From the NCBI RefSeq assembly GCF_022919115.1, contig NZ_CP095072.1:2232001-2296000 (forward strand): a stretch of DNA of 64,000 nt, in the 5' to 3' direction. The notes under the pieces were generated by a model that saw nothing but the letters and a program-made list of their open reading frames with translations, was not told the origin of the DNA and did no database searches. Below, in pieces: positions 27,512 to 35,909 of the stretch. Source of the DNA: Gracilibacillus caseinilyticus (GTDB taxonomy: Bacteria > Bacillota > Bacilli > Bacillales > Amphibacillaceae). Made by a program: the position numbers and the translations under genes. Within the stretch, counting starts at the first letter, position 1, and each line of letters starts with the position of its first letter.

Positions 27512-27533
27512 AAAAGATTGTTATTAAACAAAT

Positions 27534-27568
27534 AGAAGGTGGATATTTATCCTCCTTCTTCTTCATTT
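27534..27568 (+). terminator. Terminator-like hairpin after sugar-binding protein gene
   Basis: AGAAGGTGGATA pairs with TATCCTCCTTCT with one mismatch, followed by TCTTCATTT. It probably reduces expression of the dehydrogenase gene relative to the binding protein. Confidence 0.6.
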
Positions 27569-27626
27569 AGCAAGTTAATTGGAAATAGGGTTTTAAAGAA
27601 AAAGCCCTTATTGGTGGAGAGTGATA

Positions 27627-28625
27627 ATGATGGTAAAAGGATTGTATATTATGAATCAAGATACGTTTGAATTAGTATATCCAGAAAGCGTGAGAAGGGA
27701 AATTGGGGCATTAGCAGACATTTATCGGTCGCCTATGACAAGTCAGCAAATGAAGGAGGACCTTTCCGTTTTAAATGAAGCAGAAGTGATTTTTTCTGGA
27801 TGGGGTGGACCAAGGCTTGACCACTCATTAATTCAAGCGGCACCAAATCTAAAAGCGTTTTTTTATGCTGCGGGATCTTTAAAAAATATTGCTACAGATG
27901 CATCTTGGGAACATGAAATGATCATTACGAATGCGGTTAAAGCAAATGCTGTGCCTGTTGCTGAATTTACGCTATCTCAAATTTTGTTTTGCTTGAAGAA
28001 AGGATGGGCGTTTACCAGAAGAATAAGAAACACAAAGCAATTCCCCGAAAAGCCATTTGATATTCCGGGAGCTTTTGGAAGTACAGTTGGGATCGTTTCT
28101 CTAAGTACAGTAGGAAGGATGGTATGTGAGCTTCTTAAGCCATTTGATATTCATGTAATTGGCTATGATCCGTACATAAACGAAGAAGAAGCAAAAAAGT
28201 TAGGGGTGGAGTTATGTAGTCTTGATGAATTATTTAGAAATGCTGATGTCGTTTCTTTACATACACCTTTATTAGAGGAGACGAAAGGCATGATCAGATA
28301 CGAGCACTTTGCTCAAATGCCTGCTAACTCAAGTTTTATCAATACATCAAGAGGAGCTATCGTAAGAGAATCAGAAATGATTGAGGCGTTGAAGAAGAGG
28401 TCAGATATAACAGCTGTCTTAGATGTAACATTTCCTGAACCACCGAATCAAGACTCGCTTCTTTATCAGTTAGAAAATGTTGTATTAACACCACACTTGG
28501 CAGGAAGTGAGGGGCAGGAATGTGGCAGGATGGGCTATTATATGCTGGAAGAGTTCAAACGGTACGTAAATGGAGAATCGCTGCGATGGCAGGTTAAGAA
28601 AGAATACTTTGATATTTTAGCGTAG
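27627..28625 (+). CDS. D-isomer-specific 2-hydroxyacid dehydrogenase family protein
   Basis: A 332-residue NAD(P)-dependent oxidoreductase. The catalytic triad is visible: Arg in NTSRGAIV, Glu in VTFPEPPNQDS and His in LTPHLAGSEGQ. The nucleotide-binding turn reads VGIVSLSTVGRMV where the family normally has GLGxIG, so two of the usual glycines are serine. This is not necessarily inactivating but is worth noting. Two adjacent ATG codons (27627, 27630) follow GGTGGAGAG. Last in the AraC/DUF2264/ABC cluster, it may reduce or oxidise a keto-acid product of sugar breakdown. Specificity cannot be told. Confidence 0.87.
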   Translation: MMVKGLYIMNQDTFELVYPESVRREIGALADIYRSPMTSQQMKEDLSVLNEAEVIFSGWGGPRLDHSLIQAAPNLKAFFYAAGSLKNIATDASWEHEMIITNAVKANAVPVAEFTLSQILFCLKKGWAFTRRIRNTKQFPEKPFDIPGAFGSTVGIVSLSTVGRMVCELLKPFDIHVIGYDPYINEEEAKKLGVELCSLDELFRNADVVSLHTPLLEETKGMIRYEHFAQMPANSSFINTSRGAIVRESEMIEALKKRSDITAVLDVTFPEPPNQDSLLYQLENVVLTPHLAGSEGQECGRMGYYMLEEFKRYVNGESLRWQVKKEYFDILA

Positions 28626-28640
28626 TGCAGGTCAACAGCA

Positions 28641-28754
28641 CTACTTGTTTTTATATAATTGTTCCATTTGATTATCAGCTCTCCCGGCCACAACTAGACA
28701 GCAATAGATCACGAATGTATTAAATGAAAGTACGCCACCGACAATCCACCACAT
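28641..28754 (-). CDS. Small 37-residue membrane protein
   Basis: Minus-strand ORF of 37 codons: Met-Trp-Trp start, one hydrophobic helix (residues 3-23, containing VIYCCLVVAG) and a short charged tail ending NK. AAAGGAG lies 7 bp before the ATG, an excellent ribosome site. The size, the paired Cys after the helix and the AGRAD-type exit resemble small uncharacterised membrane proteins of other Bacillaceae, from memory only. It stands alone between two larger genes. Confidence 0.65.
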   Translation of the reverse strand: MWWIVGGVLSFNTFVIYCCLVVAGRADNQMEQLYKNK

Positions 28755-28789
28755 GCTGTTCGCTCCTTTTTAAATGTATTCGTGTTCTA

Positions 28790-29060
28790 TTATTTACCTG
28801 AAATGAAAATTCATACCTAGTGACAGCTTTCAGTATACCTTAGCGAATATTTTTATTTTGGAATAAGATAATTGAAAAATCAATGAAAAAGGAAAATGAC
28901 TTATTTCAGAGGGGGCATTAATGGATTTTCATCTGGTAAAAAGGTGTTTTTTTATAGTGTGTTATATATGGAAATGATTTTTTGGTAATTAGACGTTTAC
29001 GATACTTCTTGCTATGATATGCACATCACGGATGAAGGTTCATCCCCAAGAAATGCAAAG
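28790..29060. other. Intergenic region, nothing identified
   Basis: AT-rich; holds only an 18-codon ORF (28921) with a G-rich site before it, which I do not call a gene. Confidence 0.5.
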
Positions 29061-29061
29061 A

Positions 29062-29085
29062 ATCCCCACAATCATTTGTGGGGAT
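29062..29085 (-). terminator. Terminator of amino acid permease gene
   Basis: ATCCCCACAA (29062-29071) and TTGTGGGGAT (29076-29085) form a perfect 10-bp stem with a 4-nt loop. The T-tract on the minus strand is short (TCTTTGC). Confidence 0.6.
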
Positions 29086-29090
29086 CCAAT

Positions 29091-30548
29091 CTAATCCTGC
29101 TTCAGCTTAATCTCCTTTGAACCAGTGATTAAATAATTTAATTCTTCTTCTGGTATTTTATTATACTCTTTTCGCTTGGCTAGGTAGAAAATTAAACCTA
29201 AGATGACCCATGCGGCCAATGCGATTCGAGATTCCAGTCCAAGGAATGCTGGTGAGCCTGGGAATAGCAGTAACACTAAGAAGGTAAGACTCGCTAACAT
29301 GCCGAGAATAGAAATGACTTTCTTCACAGGTGAGTATAATTGTTTTCCGTTTCCTAAGCGGTTATCTGGCTGGAAAGTGAACATGGAAAACGCTGCATAG
29401 CATGTATAGAAATAAGCGATCGTTACACCAATGGATGACATGTCAACTACCCATAACAGTGCTTCGCGACCGAACCATGGTGAGAACATGGCTACGATCA
29501 CTGTAAAAATAACGCCCCAGTATGGTGTGTTATATTTTGGGTGCAGCTTCGAGAATCCTTCTGGAATAATTTTTGCTCTGGACATTGCGAATAAAAGACG
29601 GCTGGAAGAAATAACGAAGCCGTTCAGCCCAGTAAAAATCCCCATCGTTAAGGCGATGACGAGTATAAGTAATCCGGCTGTGCCAAGTAGATCCTGCACA
29701 ACTTGTCCCGTTCCCCAGATGTAGTTAGCATCTACGACACCTTGCCACGGTCGAATCATGGACGTGGTAATGATCATGAAACTGTAAAGAATGGCAGCTA
29801 CTAAAATCGCAAAAACAATGAGTTTAAAGGCTTTATTTGAAGAAAAATCAAATTCTTCGGCCGTTTGCGGGATGTTATCGAACCCGACATATGCCCAAGG
29901 TGCGATGGCGACGATCGAGATGATTGCAGCAATCGCGTTCGTATCTGTCGGAAAGTACGGTTTGACGTTCGCTAAACCAGCTTCTGGCTGGATGCCGACC
30001 ATCATCGTTAGTAATAGGATAGCCCCTACCATAACGAGACAAAAGATAAATTGAATTCTTCCTGAGATACTGCTTCCTCTAACATTAAAAAAGCCAAACA
30101 CTATTAATACTAGTGAGGCAACGATAATTTCCGGTACGTATACTTCCCAGCCGGCAACATTATATAAATGCAAGTTTTCGATGAATTGTGGAAATACGAA
30201 TTTAAACATCAATGCAAAGGCGGATGCGTTCAAGGCGACTATACATATATAGCCTAGTGTTAAGAACCACCCGGAAATAAATGCATGCGTTCTTCCGAGG
30301 CTGATGTAGGTATAAGCAAATTCCCCTCCTGATACCGGGAAACTCTTAATTAAGAAGCCATAGCTGACGGCGATTAAAATCATTAATAATGCACCAATAA
30401 AGAAGCCTGAAATAACTCCTAATGGACCTGCCGTAGCCATCCAATTAACAGGTTGTACAAATGCTCCCCAGCCAATTGCTGAGCCTAGAGCAATCGCCCA
30501 TACCCAATGGGGCTTCAATGTTTTCTTCAATGTTGTACGTTTCTCCAT
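29091..30548 (-). CDS. APC family amino acid permease
   Basis: A membrane transporter of amino acids or polyamines, 485 residues and about 12 helices. The APC-superfamily first helix HWVWAIALGSAIGWGAFVQP has the unwound GSAIGWG motif for substrate binding. SFPVSGGEFAYTYISLGRTHAFISGW follows, and WAYVGFDNIPQTAEEFDF is the characteristic helix 6 region. I start at ATG 30548, because AAAGGAGA lies just before it. An inverted copy of the interspersed element is about 107 nt upstream. It is likely linked to the YtcJ-like amidohydrolase gene just upstream on the same strand, supplying or exporting an amine or amino acid. Confidence 0.88.
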   Translation of the reverse strand: MEKRTTLKKTLKPHWVWAIALGSAIGWGAFVQPVNWMATAGPLGVISGFFIGALLMILIAVSYGFLIKSFPVSGGEFAYTYISLGRTHAFISGWFLTLGYICIVALNASAFALMFKFVFPQFIENLHLYNVAGWEVYVPEIIVASLVLIVFGFFNVRGSSISGRIQFIFCLVMVGAILLLTMMVGIQPEAGLANVKPYFPTDTNAIAAIISIVAIAPWAYVGFDNIPQTAEEFDFSSNKAFKLIVFAILVAAILYSFMIITTSMIRPWQGVVDANYIWGTGQVVQDLLGTAGLLILVIALTMGIFTGLNGFVISSSRLLFAMSRAKIIPEGFSKLHPKYNTPYWGVIFTVIVAMFSPWFGREALLWVVDMSSIGVTIAYFYTCYAAFSMFTFQPDNRLGNGKQLYSPVKKVISILGMLASLTFLVLLLFPGSPAFLGLESRIALAAWVILGLIFYLAKRKEYNKIPEEELNYLITGSKEIKLKQD

Positions 30549-30654
30549 CTGTTCTTCTCCTTTAGACACCATGATTCACGTTAACAAAATCAACATGGTT
30601 AAAATGTCCGTATCCGTTAGGTTATTATAATTAGCGTTTAATAGCAAATTTTTT

Positions 30655-30757
30655 AAAAAAACACGACATTCGCCTCGTCTTTTAGCGAGTAGTGAACGAA
30701 TTTTTACTTGTGTATTTTTTGCTATTACGAGTTACTTCATCGCTAAAATGTAAAAAA
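30655..30757 (-). repeat. Interspersed element, copy E (inverted)
   Basis: The minus strand reads ACATTTTAGCGATGAAG... and ends with the hairpin ACTCGCTAAAAGACGAGGCG followed by AATGTCGTG and a T-run. It is shorter than copies A-D but keeps the same end structure. In the direction of transcription it lies upstream of the amino acid permease. Confidence 0.75.
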
Positions 30758-30812
30758 GGATACATGTCCGTATACCCGTTTTACAATATAGCTAAACATA
30801 CAATTAGCATAA

Positions 30813-30840
30813 CCAAAAGCGGGAGTTAAAACCCCCGCTT
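30813..30840 (-). terminator. Terminator of YtcJ-like amidohydrolase
   Basis: AAGCGGG and CCCGCTT arms (30817-30823 / 30834-30840), T-run on the minus strand. Confidence 0.75.
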
Positions 30841-30845
30841 CGGCT

Positions 30846-32450
30846 CTATTGCTGATATAATGTTTCTCCTTCCTTCATCGTCGCTAACACTTGAATGTCT
30901 TTGATTGATTGTTGATCTATTTTTAGTGGATTTTGATCCAGGAGTACTAGATCTGCTAGTTTTCCAGGGACGATACTTCCTTTCTTATCTTCTTCAAAAT
31001 ATTGATAAGCAGCATTTATTGTCACTGCTTGCAATGCTTCATATACGGTGACTTTTTCGGATTCTCCGATTATTTCACCGCTTCTTGTTTCGCGATTAAC
31101 TGCACACCAGACAGCATGCAGCATATCTGGCTTAACAACAGGGGAGTCCTGGTGGAAATTCACCTTCAAGTCTTTGTCAAAAGCGGTTCTGGCAGGACTG
31201 ATTCTACTGCCGCGTTCTTTGCCTAGATTTTTCAAATGTACATCTCCCCAATAATAGGTATGTACATTGAAAATGGAAGGAATCATTGATAAATCTGCCA
31301 TTTTTTCTAACTGATCATCCCGTACCGTTTGACAGTGAATCATGACGGGACGTAGCTGATGTTTATTCGGATTCATCGATTCATCCAATGCTGTTTCGTA
31401 GCAACGCAGTAATTGTTCGGAAGCGGCATCGCCATTGCTGTGTATCAGCAATTGGACATCATTGTTAATCGCCGTTCTTGCAAATTGCGTCACTTGTTCA
31501 TCATTAAACCAAGGATATCCGCGGTATTCTGCTTCCCCTTCATATGGTTCTGATAGCCAGGCGGTTTTTCCTTGTGGAGAACCATCGAGAAACAGTTTGA
31601 ATCCGCCGAGCTTGAAGCGATTGTGATACATTTTGGCGTACTGTTTGTATTCGTTTAACAGTTTTGTCGGTGTTTCCATCACAAGTGGATAAGCAACAAT
31701 ATCCAACATTAGCTTGTCCTGTTCCGCTAAGGTGTGCAGAAGCTGCATGATTTCCTTGCTTGTTGCTCCGTCCTGGCATGTTGTGATGCCGTGCTCTAGG
31801 TAGATTTGCTGCCCTTTTTGCATCAATGCAGCATAATCAGTTTCCGTGTCACGGGTCAGCTGTTCACGAATTGCCATGATATTGGCTTCTTCCAAGTAGC
31901 CATTCGGTTCCATCGAGCCATCCACTCTACCGATTTTTCCGCCTTCAAGGTCCTCTGTGTTCTCGTCAATACCGGCTGCTTGCAATGCAGCATCGTTGAC
32001 ACATCCCATATGAGCAGATGTGTGCATGACAGCAACAATTCGGTCTGTTGATACTTTGTTTAATATTTCTTTGGTCGGATGCTTTTCTTCTTTTAATACA
32101 TTATGGTCATAACCGAATCCAATCACGGGATCGGTATCGTTCAATTGATTTTTAACTATATAAGCTTTCAATGTTTCTACAATATTGTTAAAATCATCAC
32201 AGTCACTAAGATCGCACAATGAGGCGACAGGCCCCACCATTGATACATGGCTATGTGGATCAATAAAGGCAGGCATTAACGTATGCCCTTCTAAATGTTC
32301 TTTTTGAGTATTTTCGTCATGTAACAAGGATACGAATTTGGATAAAGGACCAACGTCTGCAATGACGCCATTCTCCACCAATACGGCTTCCACATATTCG
32401 TTCTGTTCATCCATGGTGATAATTTCCCCGCCATAGTATAGCTTTTTCAT
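30846..32450 (-). CDS. YtcJ-like amidohydrolase (amidohydrolase family 3)
   Basis: A metal-dependent hydrolase of the YtcJ group, 534 residues. Pattern: KKLYYGGEIITMDEQN start, metal-binding PAFIDPHSHVSM, IGFGYDHNVL, YLEHGITTCQDGA, the Lys in RFKLGGFKLFLDGSPQG, LLIHSNGDAASEQLL, and the C-terminal KGSIVPGKLADLVLLDQNPL. Substrates of this family are largely unknown (some act on N-substituted formamides or amides). A damaged copy of its first 70 codons and its upstream region lies 700 bp away at 32972-33181. The amino acid permease gene is next on the same strand. Confidence 0.9.
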   Translation of the reverse strand: MKKLYYGGEIITMDEQNEYVEAVLVENGVIADVGPLSKFVSLLHDENTQKEHLEGHTLMPAFIDPHSHVSMVGPVASLCDLSDCDDFNNIVETLKAYIVKNQLNDTDPVIGFGYDHNVLKEEKHPTKEILNKVSTDRIVAVMHTSAHMGCVNDAALQAAGIDENTEDLEGGKIGRVDGSMEPNGYLEEANIMAIREQLTRDTETDYAALMQKGQQIYLEHGITTCQDGATSKEIMQLLHTLAEQDKLMLDIVAYPLVMETPTKLLNEYKQYAKMYHNRFKLGGFKLFLDGSPQGKTAWLSEPYEGEAEYRGYPWFNDEQVTQFARTAINNDVQLLIHSNGDAASEQLLRCYETALDESMNPNKHQLRPVMIHCQTVRDDQLEKMADLSMIPSIFNVHTYYWGDVHLKNLGKERGSRISPARTAFDKDLKVNFHQDSPVVKPDMLHAVWCAVNRETRSGEIIGESEKVTVYEALQAVTINAAYQYFEEDKKGSIVPGKLADLVLLDQNPLKIDQQSIKDIQVLATMKEGETLYQQ

Positions 32451-32459
32451 TTATATCCC

Positions 32460-32880
32460 ATCCTTTCGACACCACCTCGTTCATAGAAAAGAAGCGACGG
32501 TGTATTAACGTAAAATGATACGTATTTGGTTAGTAAATGAAAGAAAAAAAGGGGACAATTCTTCTGTGTCATTTACTAATTCCATTTTATGGCTCTTAGA
32601 TAGTTGGCAGATGCTGAAACAGCAACGGTTAAACATGTGAGATGTTGTATCTTAATGGGCGATAGTTCTATTTTCAGAATCGTAATTAATCTAAAATGTA
32701 GTAACCAACAATGTATAGATTTTAGTGTATCCATCAACCTGATATATAGAGCATAGAGATGGTTCTTGTGTTCAGATTTTTATGAGTGATTATCCGTTTG
32801 AGTAAAGAATGTGTGAAATAGTATTTTCACAGCAAAGTCATCCAACTAGATGGATAGCTAAATAAAAGTAATCACACAAC
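32460..32880. other. Intergenic region with half of a diverged duplication
   Basis: Positions 32460-32560 (CCTTTCGACACCACC..., AGAAAAGAAGC, AAAAAAAGGGGACAA) are a diverged copy of 33193-33290. No gene seen. A 10-bp perfect hairpin AACAGTGGGA / TCCCACTGTT lies at 32878-32908. Confidence 0.6.
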
Positions 32881-32971
32881 AGTGGGACAGGAGAACCATC
32901 CCACTGTTTACTTCATTCATTGCCGTTCTACCTTTGATGTCTTTTATCCATTTTTTATGGATATAAATCTG

Positions 32972-33181
32972 CTAGTCTTCCATATGTGAATCAATAAAGG
33001 CAGGCATGATAGTCTGCCCTTCTAAATGCTGTTTTTCGGTGTTTTTGTCATGTAACAAGGATACAAATTTGGATAACGGACCAACGTCTGCAATGACGCC
33101 ATTTTCTACCAATACGGCTTCGACATATTTGTTGTGTTCATCCATGGTGATAATTTTTCCGCCATAGTAAAGCTTTCTCAT
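32972..33181 (-). pseudogene. Truncated duplicate of the YtcJ-like amidohydrolase 5' end
   Basis: The 69-residue ORF begins KLYYGGKIITMDEHNKYVEA and tracks the first ~68 residues of the gene at 30846-32450, with about 10 changes, through PAFIDSH. It then stops, where the full gene continues PHSHVSM. The ribosome site region and about 100 bp of upstream DNA are also duplicated. The metal-site HxH and all later domains are missing, so it cannot be an enzyme. The divergence shows the duplication is not recent. Confidence 0.85.
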
Positions 33182-33217
33182 TGGTATTTCCCATCCTTTC
33201 CATACCACCCTGTTCAA

Positions 33218-33484
33218 AGAAAAGAAGCACGATGGATTAACGTATATTGAATCATATCTGATGAGCTAATGAAAGGGAAAAGGGGGGACAAGCTATTTTT
33301 ACTTATGTTATGAATGAACTCATAAGCGTTGGGAGATCTGGGTGTGTGGAGGTTTGTTAACAAATGTGTTTTTTTTGTGTAATGGGAAATAAAGCGCTAC
33401 ATTCAAGTTTTTTTATAATTTTCAGCGGAGATATTCACCAACATGGAATGACTATTCTGATGAAAATTTAATGCTTTTCTAACG
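33218..33484. other. Intergenic region, no gene seen
   Basis: Contains the upstream part of the duplicated segment (to about 33290), then AT-rich DNA with no feature I can support. Confidence 0.5.
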
Positions 33485-33517
33485 TAAAAAAAGATCAGCC
33501 TCATTCAAAGGCTGATC
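33485..33517 (-). terminator. Terminator of the GH13 operon
   Basis: GATCAGCCT (33493-33501) pairs with AGGCTGATC (33509-33517), with a run of T on the minus strand. Confidence 0.85.
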
Positions 33518-33525
33518 CTGTATCA

Positions 33526-35193
33526 TCACAACAACTGATAAACGCGTGCCTCATACGGTCGTAATGTTCCGCTAGAAAGCTGCTCATTCGATTCAACTTC
33601 ATAGTTGCTTAAGCACAACGTTGATGAGAGCTTTTGCAACGATTCTGGTAATTCGTATGCTGCTTCATCCTCAAATAAATTGGTGATGATCAGCATGGTT
33701 ACTTCGTCCAGTGTTCTGGTATAAGCATAGATCTCATTATGCCCCTCAAGAATTAATTCGTAATCACCATATAAGAGTGCGGTGTTACTTTTTCTTAAAT
33801 CGATCAATTTTTTGTAATAATGATAGATGGAATCATGGTCATGGACAGATTGAGCGACGTTGATTTGCTGATAATTCGGATTGACTCCCAGCCACGATGT
33901 CCCTGAGGTGAACCCGGCCTGCGCATCTGTGTTCCACTGCATGGGAGTTCTGGAATTGTCGCGGCCGTTTTTCCAGATGATCTCCATCATTTCTTCATGT
34001 GACTTACCTGCTTCGATGCCTTCACGATAGCGGTTCTTGATTGCGATATCATTATAGTCATCAATCGAATCAAACTGGACATTCGTCATGCCAATTTCCT
34101 GTCCCTGGTAGATAAAAGGTGTTCCTTGCATCAAAAAGTATAAGGTTGCCAGGCATTTTGCCGATTTGTCCCGATAGGGGCCGTCATTTCCCCATGTCGA
34201 AACGGAACGGGGCTGATCATGATTCTCTAGGAATAAGGCATTCCATCCTTTTTCATGAAGGCCAGTTTGCCATTTCGTAAACGTGTCTTTCAAGGCGTGG
34301 ATGTCGATACCGCCGCTTGCACTGGTGCCCCAGAGATCGAGGTGTTCGAACTGGAATATCATATCAAATTTGCCTTGATCCTCGCTGACCCATTCATCTG
34401 CCTGATCGACTGATACCCCATTAGCTTCTCCAACGGTCATGATATCATAGTGATCGAAGGTTTCCTGTTTCAATTCTTCTAAGAAAACTTGAATGCCATC
34501 ACGATTCATATGGCCGTCAAAGGATGGTACATATTTTTTGTGATCGGGGTTTGGTAAGTCAGGAAATCCGGGTGTTTTCTTAATGTGCGAAATCGCATCA
34601 ATCCGAAAACCATCAATTCCTTTGTCAAGCCACCAATTGACCATCTCATATAATTTTTCTCGTACTCGAGGATTTTCCCAATTTAAATCTGGCTGTTTGC
34701 GGGAAAAGACATGCATGTAATATTCGCCCGATTGCTTGTCATATTCCCATGCTGATCCTCCAAAAATGGATTCCCAATTGTTCGGTTCCTTACCATTGTT
34801 ACCGGGGTGCCAGATGTAGAAATCGCGGTAGGGGTTATCAATAGAAGAGCTTGACTCCAAAAACCAAGGATGCTCATCCGAAGTGTGATTGATCACTAAA
34901 TCCATAATTAATTTCATGCCACGTTCATGTACTTCGGTCAGCAGCTGGTCGAAATCTTCCATCGTACCAAAGTCATCCATGATCGCCTGGTAGTCGCTAA
35001 TATCATACCCGTTATCGTCATTCGGAGATTCATAGATTGGCGAAACCCAAATGACGTCAATGCCTAAGTCTTGCAGATAATCTAATTTTTCGATAATGCC
35101 TGGAATATCTCCAATGCCGTCACCGTTCGAATCGTTAAAACTTCGTGGATAAATTTGATAGGCGACAGCTTCTTTCCACCATTTTTTGTTCAT
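33526..35193 (-). CDS. GH13 alpha-glucosidase (oligo-1,6-glucosidase/MalL type)
   Basis: A cytoplasmic retaining alpha-glucosidase of subfamily GH13_31 type, 555 residues. Calcium-site loop DSNGDGIGDIPGI at 21-33, DLVINHTSDEHPWF (98-111), nucleophile D199 in GFRIDAISH, acid/base E256 in TVGEANGV, and the third Asp in LENHDQPRS are all present. Residue 200 after the nucleophile is Ala; 1,6-specific enzymes often have Val there, whereas Ala or Thr is seen in enzymes using 1,4 bonds, so maltose-type substrates are possible. ATG 35193 follows AGGGGG; the open frame reads 18 codons further upstream. It is last in the SBP-permease-permease-LacI-DUF624-GH13 operon. Confidence 0.93.
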   Translation of the reverse strand: MNKKWWKEAVAYQIYPRSFNDSNGDGIGDIPGIIEKLDYLQDLGIDVIWVSPIYESPNDDNGYDISDYQAIMDDFGTMEDFDQLLTEVHERGMKLIMDLVINHTSDEHPWFLESSSSIDNPYRDFYIWHPGNNGKEPNNWESIFGGSAWEYDKQSGEYYMHVFSRKQPDLNWENPRVREKLYEMVNWWLDKGIDGFRIDAISHIKKTPGFPDLPNPDHKKYVPSFDGHMNRDGIQVFLEELKQETFDHYDIMTVGEANGVSVDQADEWVSEDQGKFDMIFQFEHLDLWGTSASGGIDIHALKDTFTKWQTGLHEKGWNALFLENHDQPRSVSTWGNDGPYRDKSAKCLATLYFLMQGTPFIYQGQEIGMTNVQFDSIDDYNDIAIKNRYREGIEAGKSHEEMMEIIWKNGRDNSRTPMQWNTDAQAGFTSGTSWLGVNPNYQQINVAQSVHDHDSIYHYYKKLIDLRKSNTALLYGDYELILEGHNEIYAYTRTLDEVTMLIITNLFEDEAAYELPESLQKLSSTLCLSNYEVESNEQLSSGTLRPYEARVYQLL

Positions 35194-35225
35194 GATAATC
35201 CCCCTAGATGTTATATGTTTATTTT

Positions 35226-35900
35226 TTATATGAAGTTCAAGTACCACCTATAAAAGGCTGAAAAGGTTAGAAAAGCAATCAGTGAACCTGTAAAAAAAGG
35301 TATGAGAAATAATAAGCCGTTCATACTGACATAAAGAATAACGAAACTTATGAGCGAAATCACAACCGTCAGCAATGGTCGTCCGAATGTAAGAAGAAAC
35401 GCATTCTTCCAAAGCATACGTAAATCCATCTCAAAATGTGCCAACATCGAAAAGAAATGAATCGTATACACAAATAAAATCAGCCCGAACATCAAGAAAG
35501 CGAATAATAGCACAACATTACGAGAGCTGAGATAGTAATAATCTATGCCCCAGATCGTCCAAACTGCTGTCAAAAGGATTCCACTGATACAGCTTTTCCG
35601 ATAATTCCCTGTATAATAACGACAGAAGGATCTAACGATCGAATGCTGATCCCGATCTAACGTCCAGTCTCTTACACAGGCGAACAGGGCGGTGGTAGCG
35701 GGGAAAAAGATAAATGGCGTGAGTACCATCACCACTACCGATACGGCAAGATTTACTCCGTTCACCATCATATTCAATAAAAGGATCACGATAGGCAGGT
35801 TGAAGAGCAGCCAAAGTACATTAGCGACCGCCAGCCGGGCTATCCAATCCGTCACGCCAAATAACTTTCCTAAACCTTGTTGCACAGTGAACGCCTCCAT
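35226..35900 (-). CDS. DUF624 (YesL-like) membrane protein
   Basis: A 224-residue protein with five or six hydrophobic helices and the DUF624 N-terminal pattern (GLGKLFGVTDWIARLAVANVLWLLFNLPIV) and ATTALFACVRDWTLDRD. DUF624 proteins accompany sugar ABC operons in Bacillus and relatives; their role is unknown, perhaps helping the transporter. It lies between LacI and the alpha-glucosidase. Confidence 0.85.
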   Translation of the reverse strand: MEAFTVQQGLGKLFGVTDWIARLAVANVLWLLFNLPIVILLLNMMVNGVNLAVSVVVMVLTPFIFFPATTALFACVRDWTLDRDQHSIVRSFCRYYTGNYRKSCISGILLTAVWTIWGIDYYYLSSRNVVLLFAFLMFGLILFVYTIHFFSMLAHFEMDLRMLWKNAFLLTFGRPLLTVVISLISFVILYVSMNGLLFLIPFFTGSLIAFLTFSAFYRWYLNFI

Positions 35901-35909
35901 GTTGTTTAT

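Noticed and set aside
28921..28977. 18-codon ORF with a G-rich upstream site
   Set aside because: Too short and without recognisable features; no way to separate it from chance.
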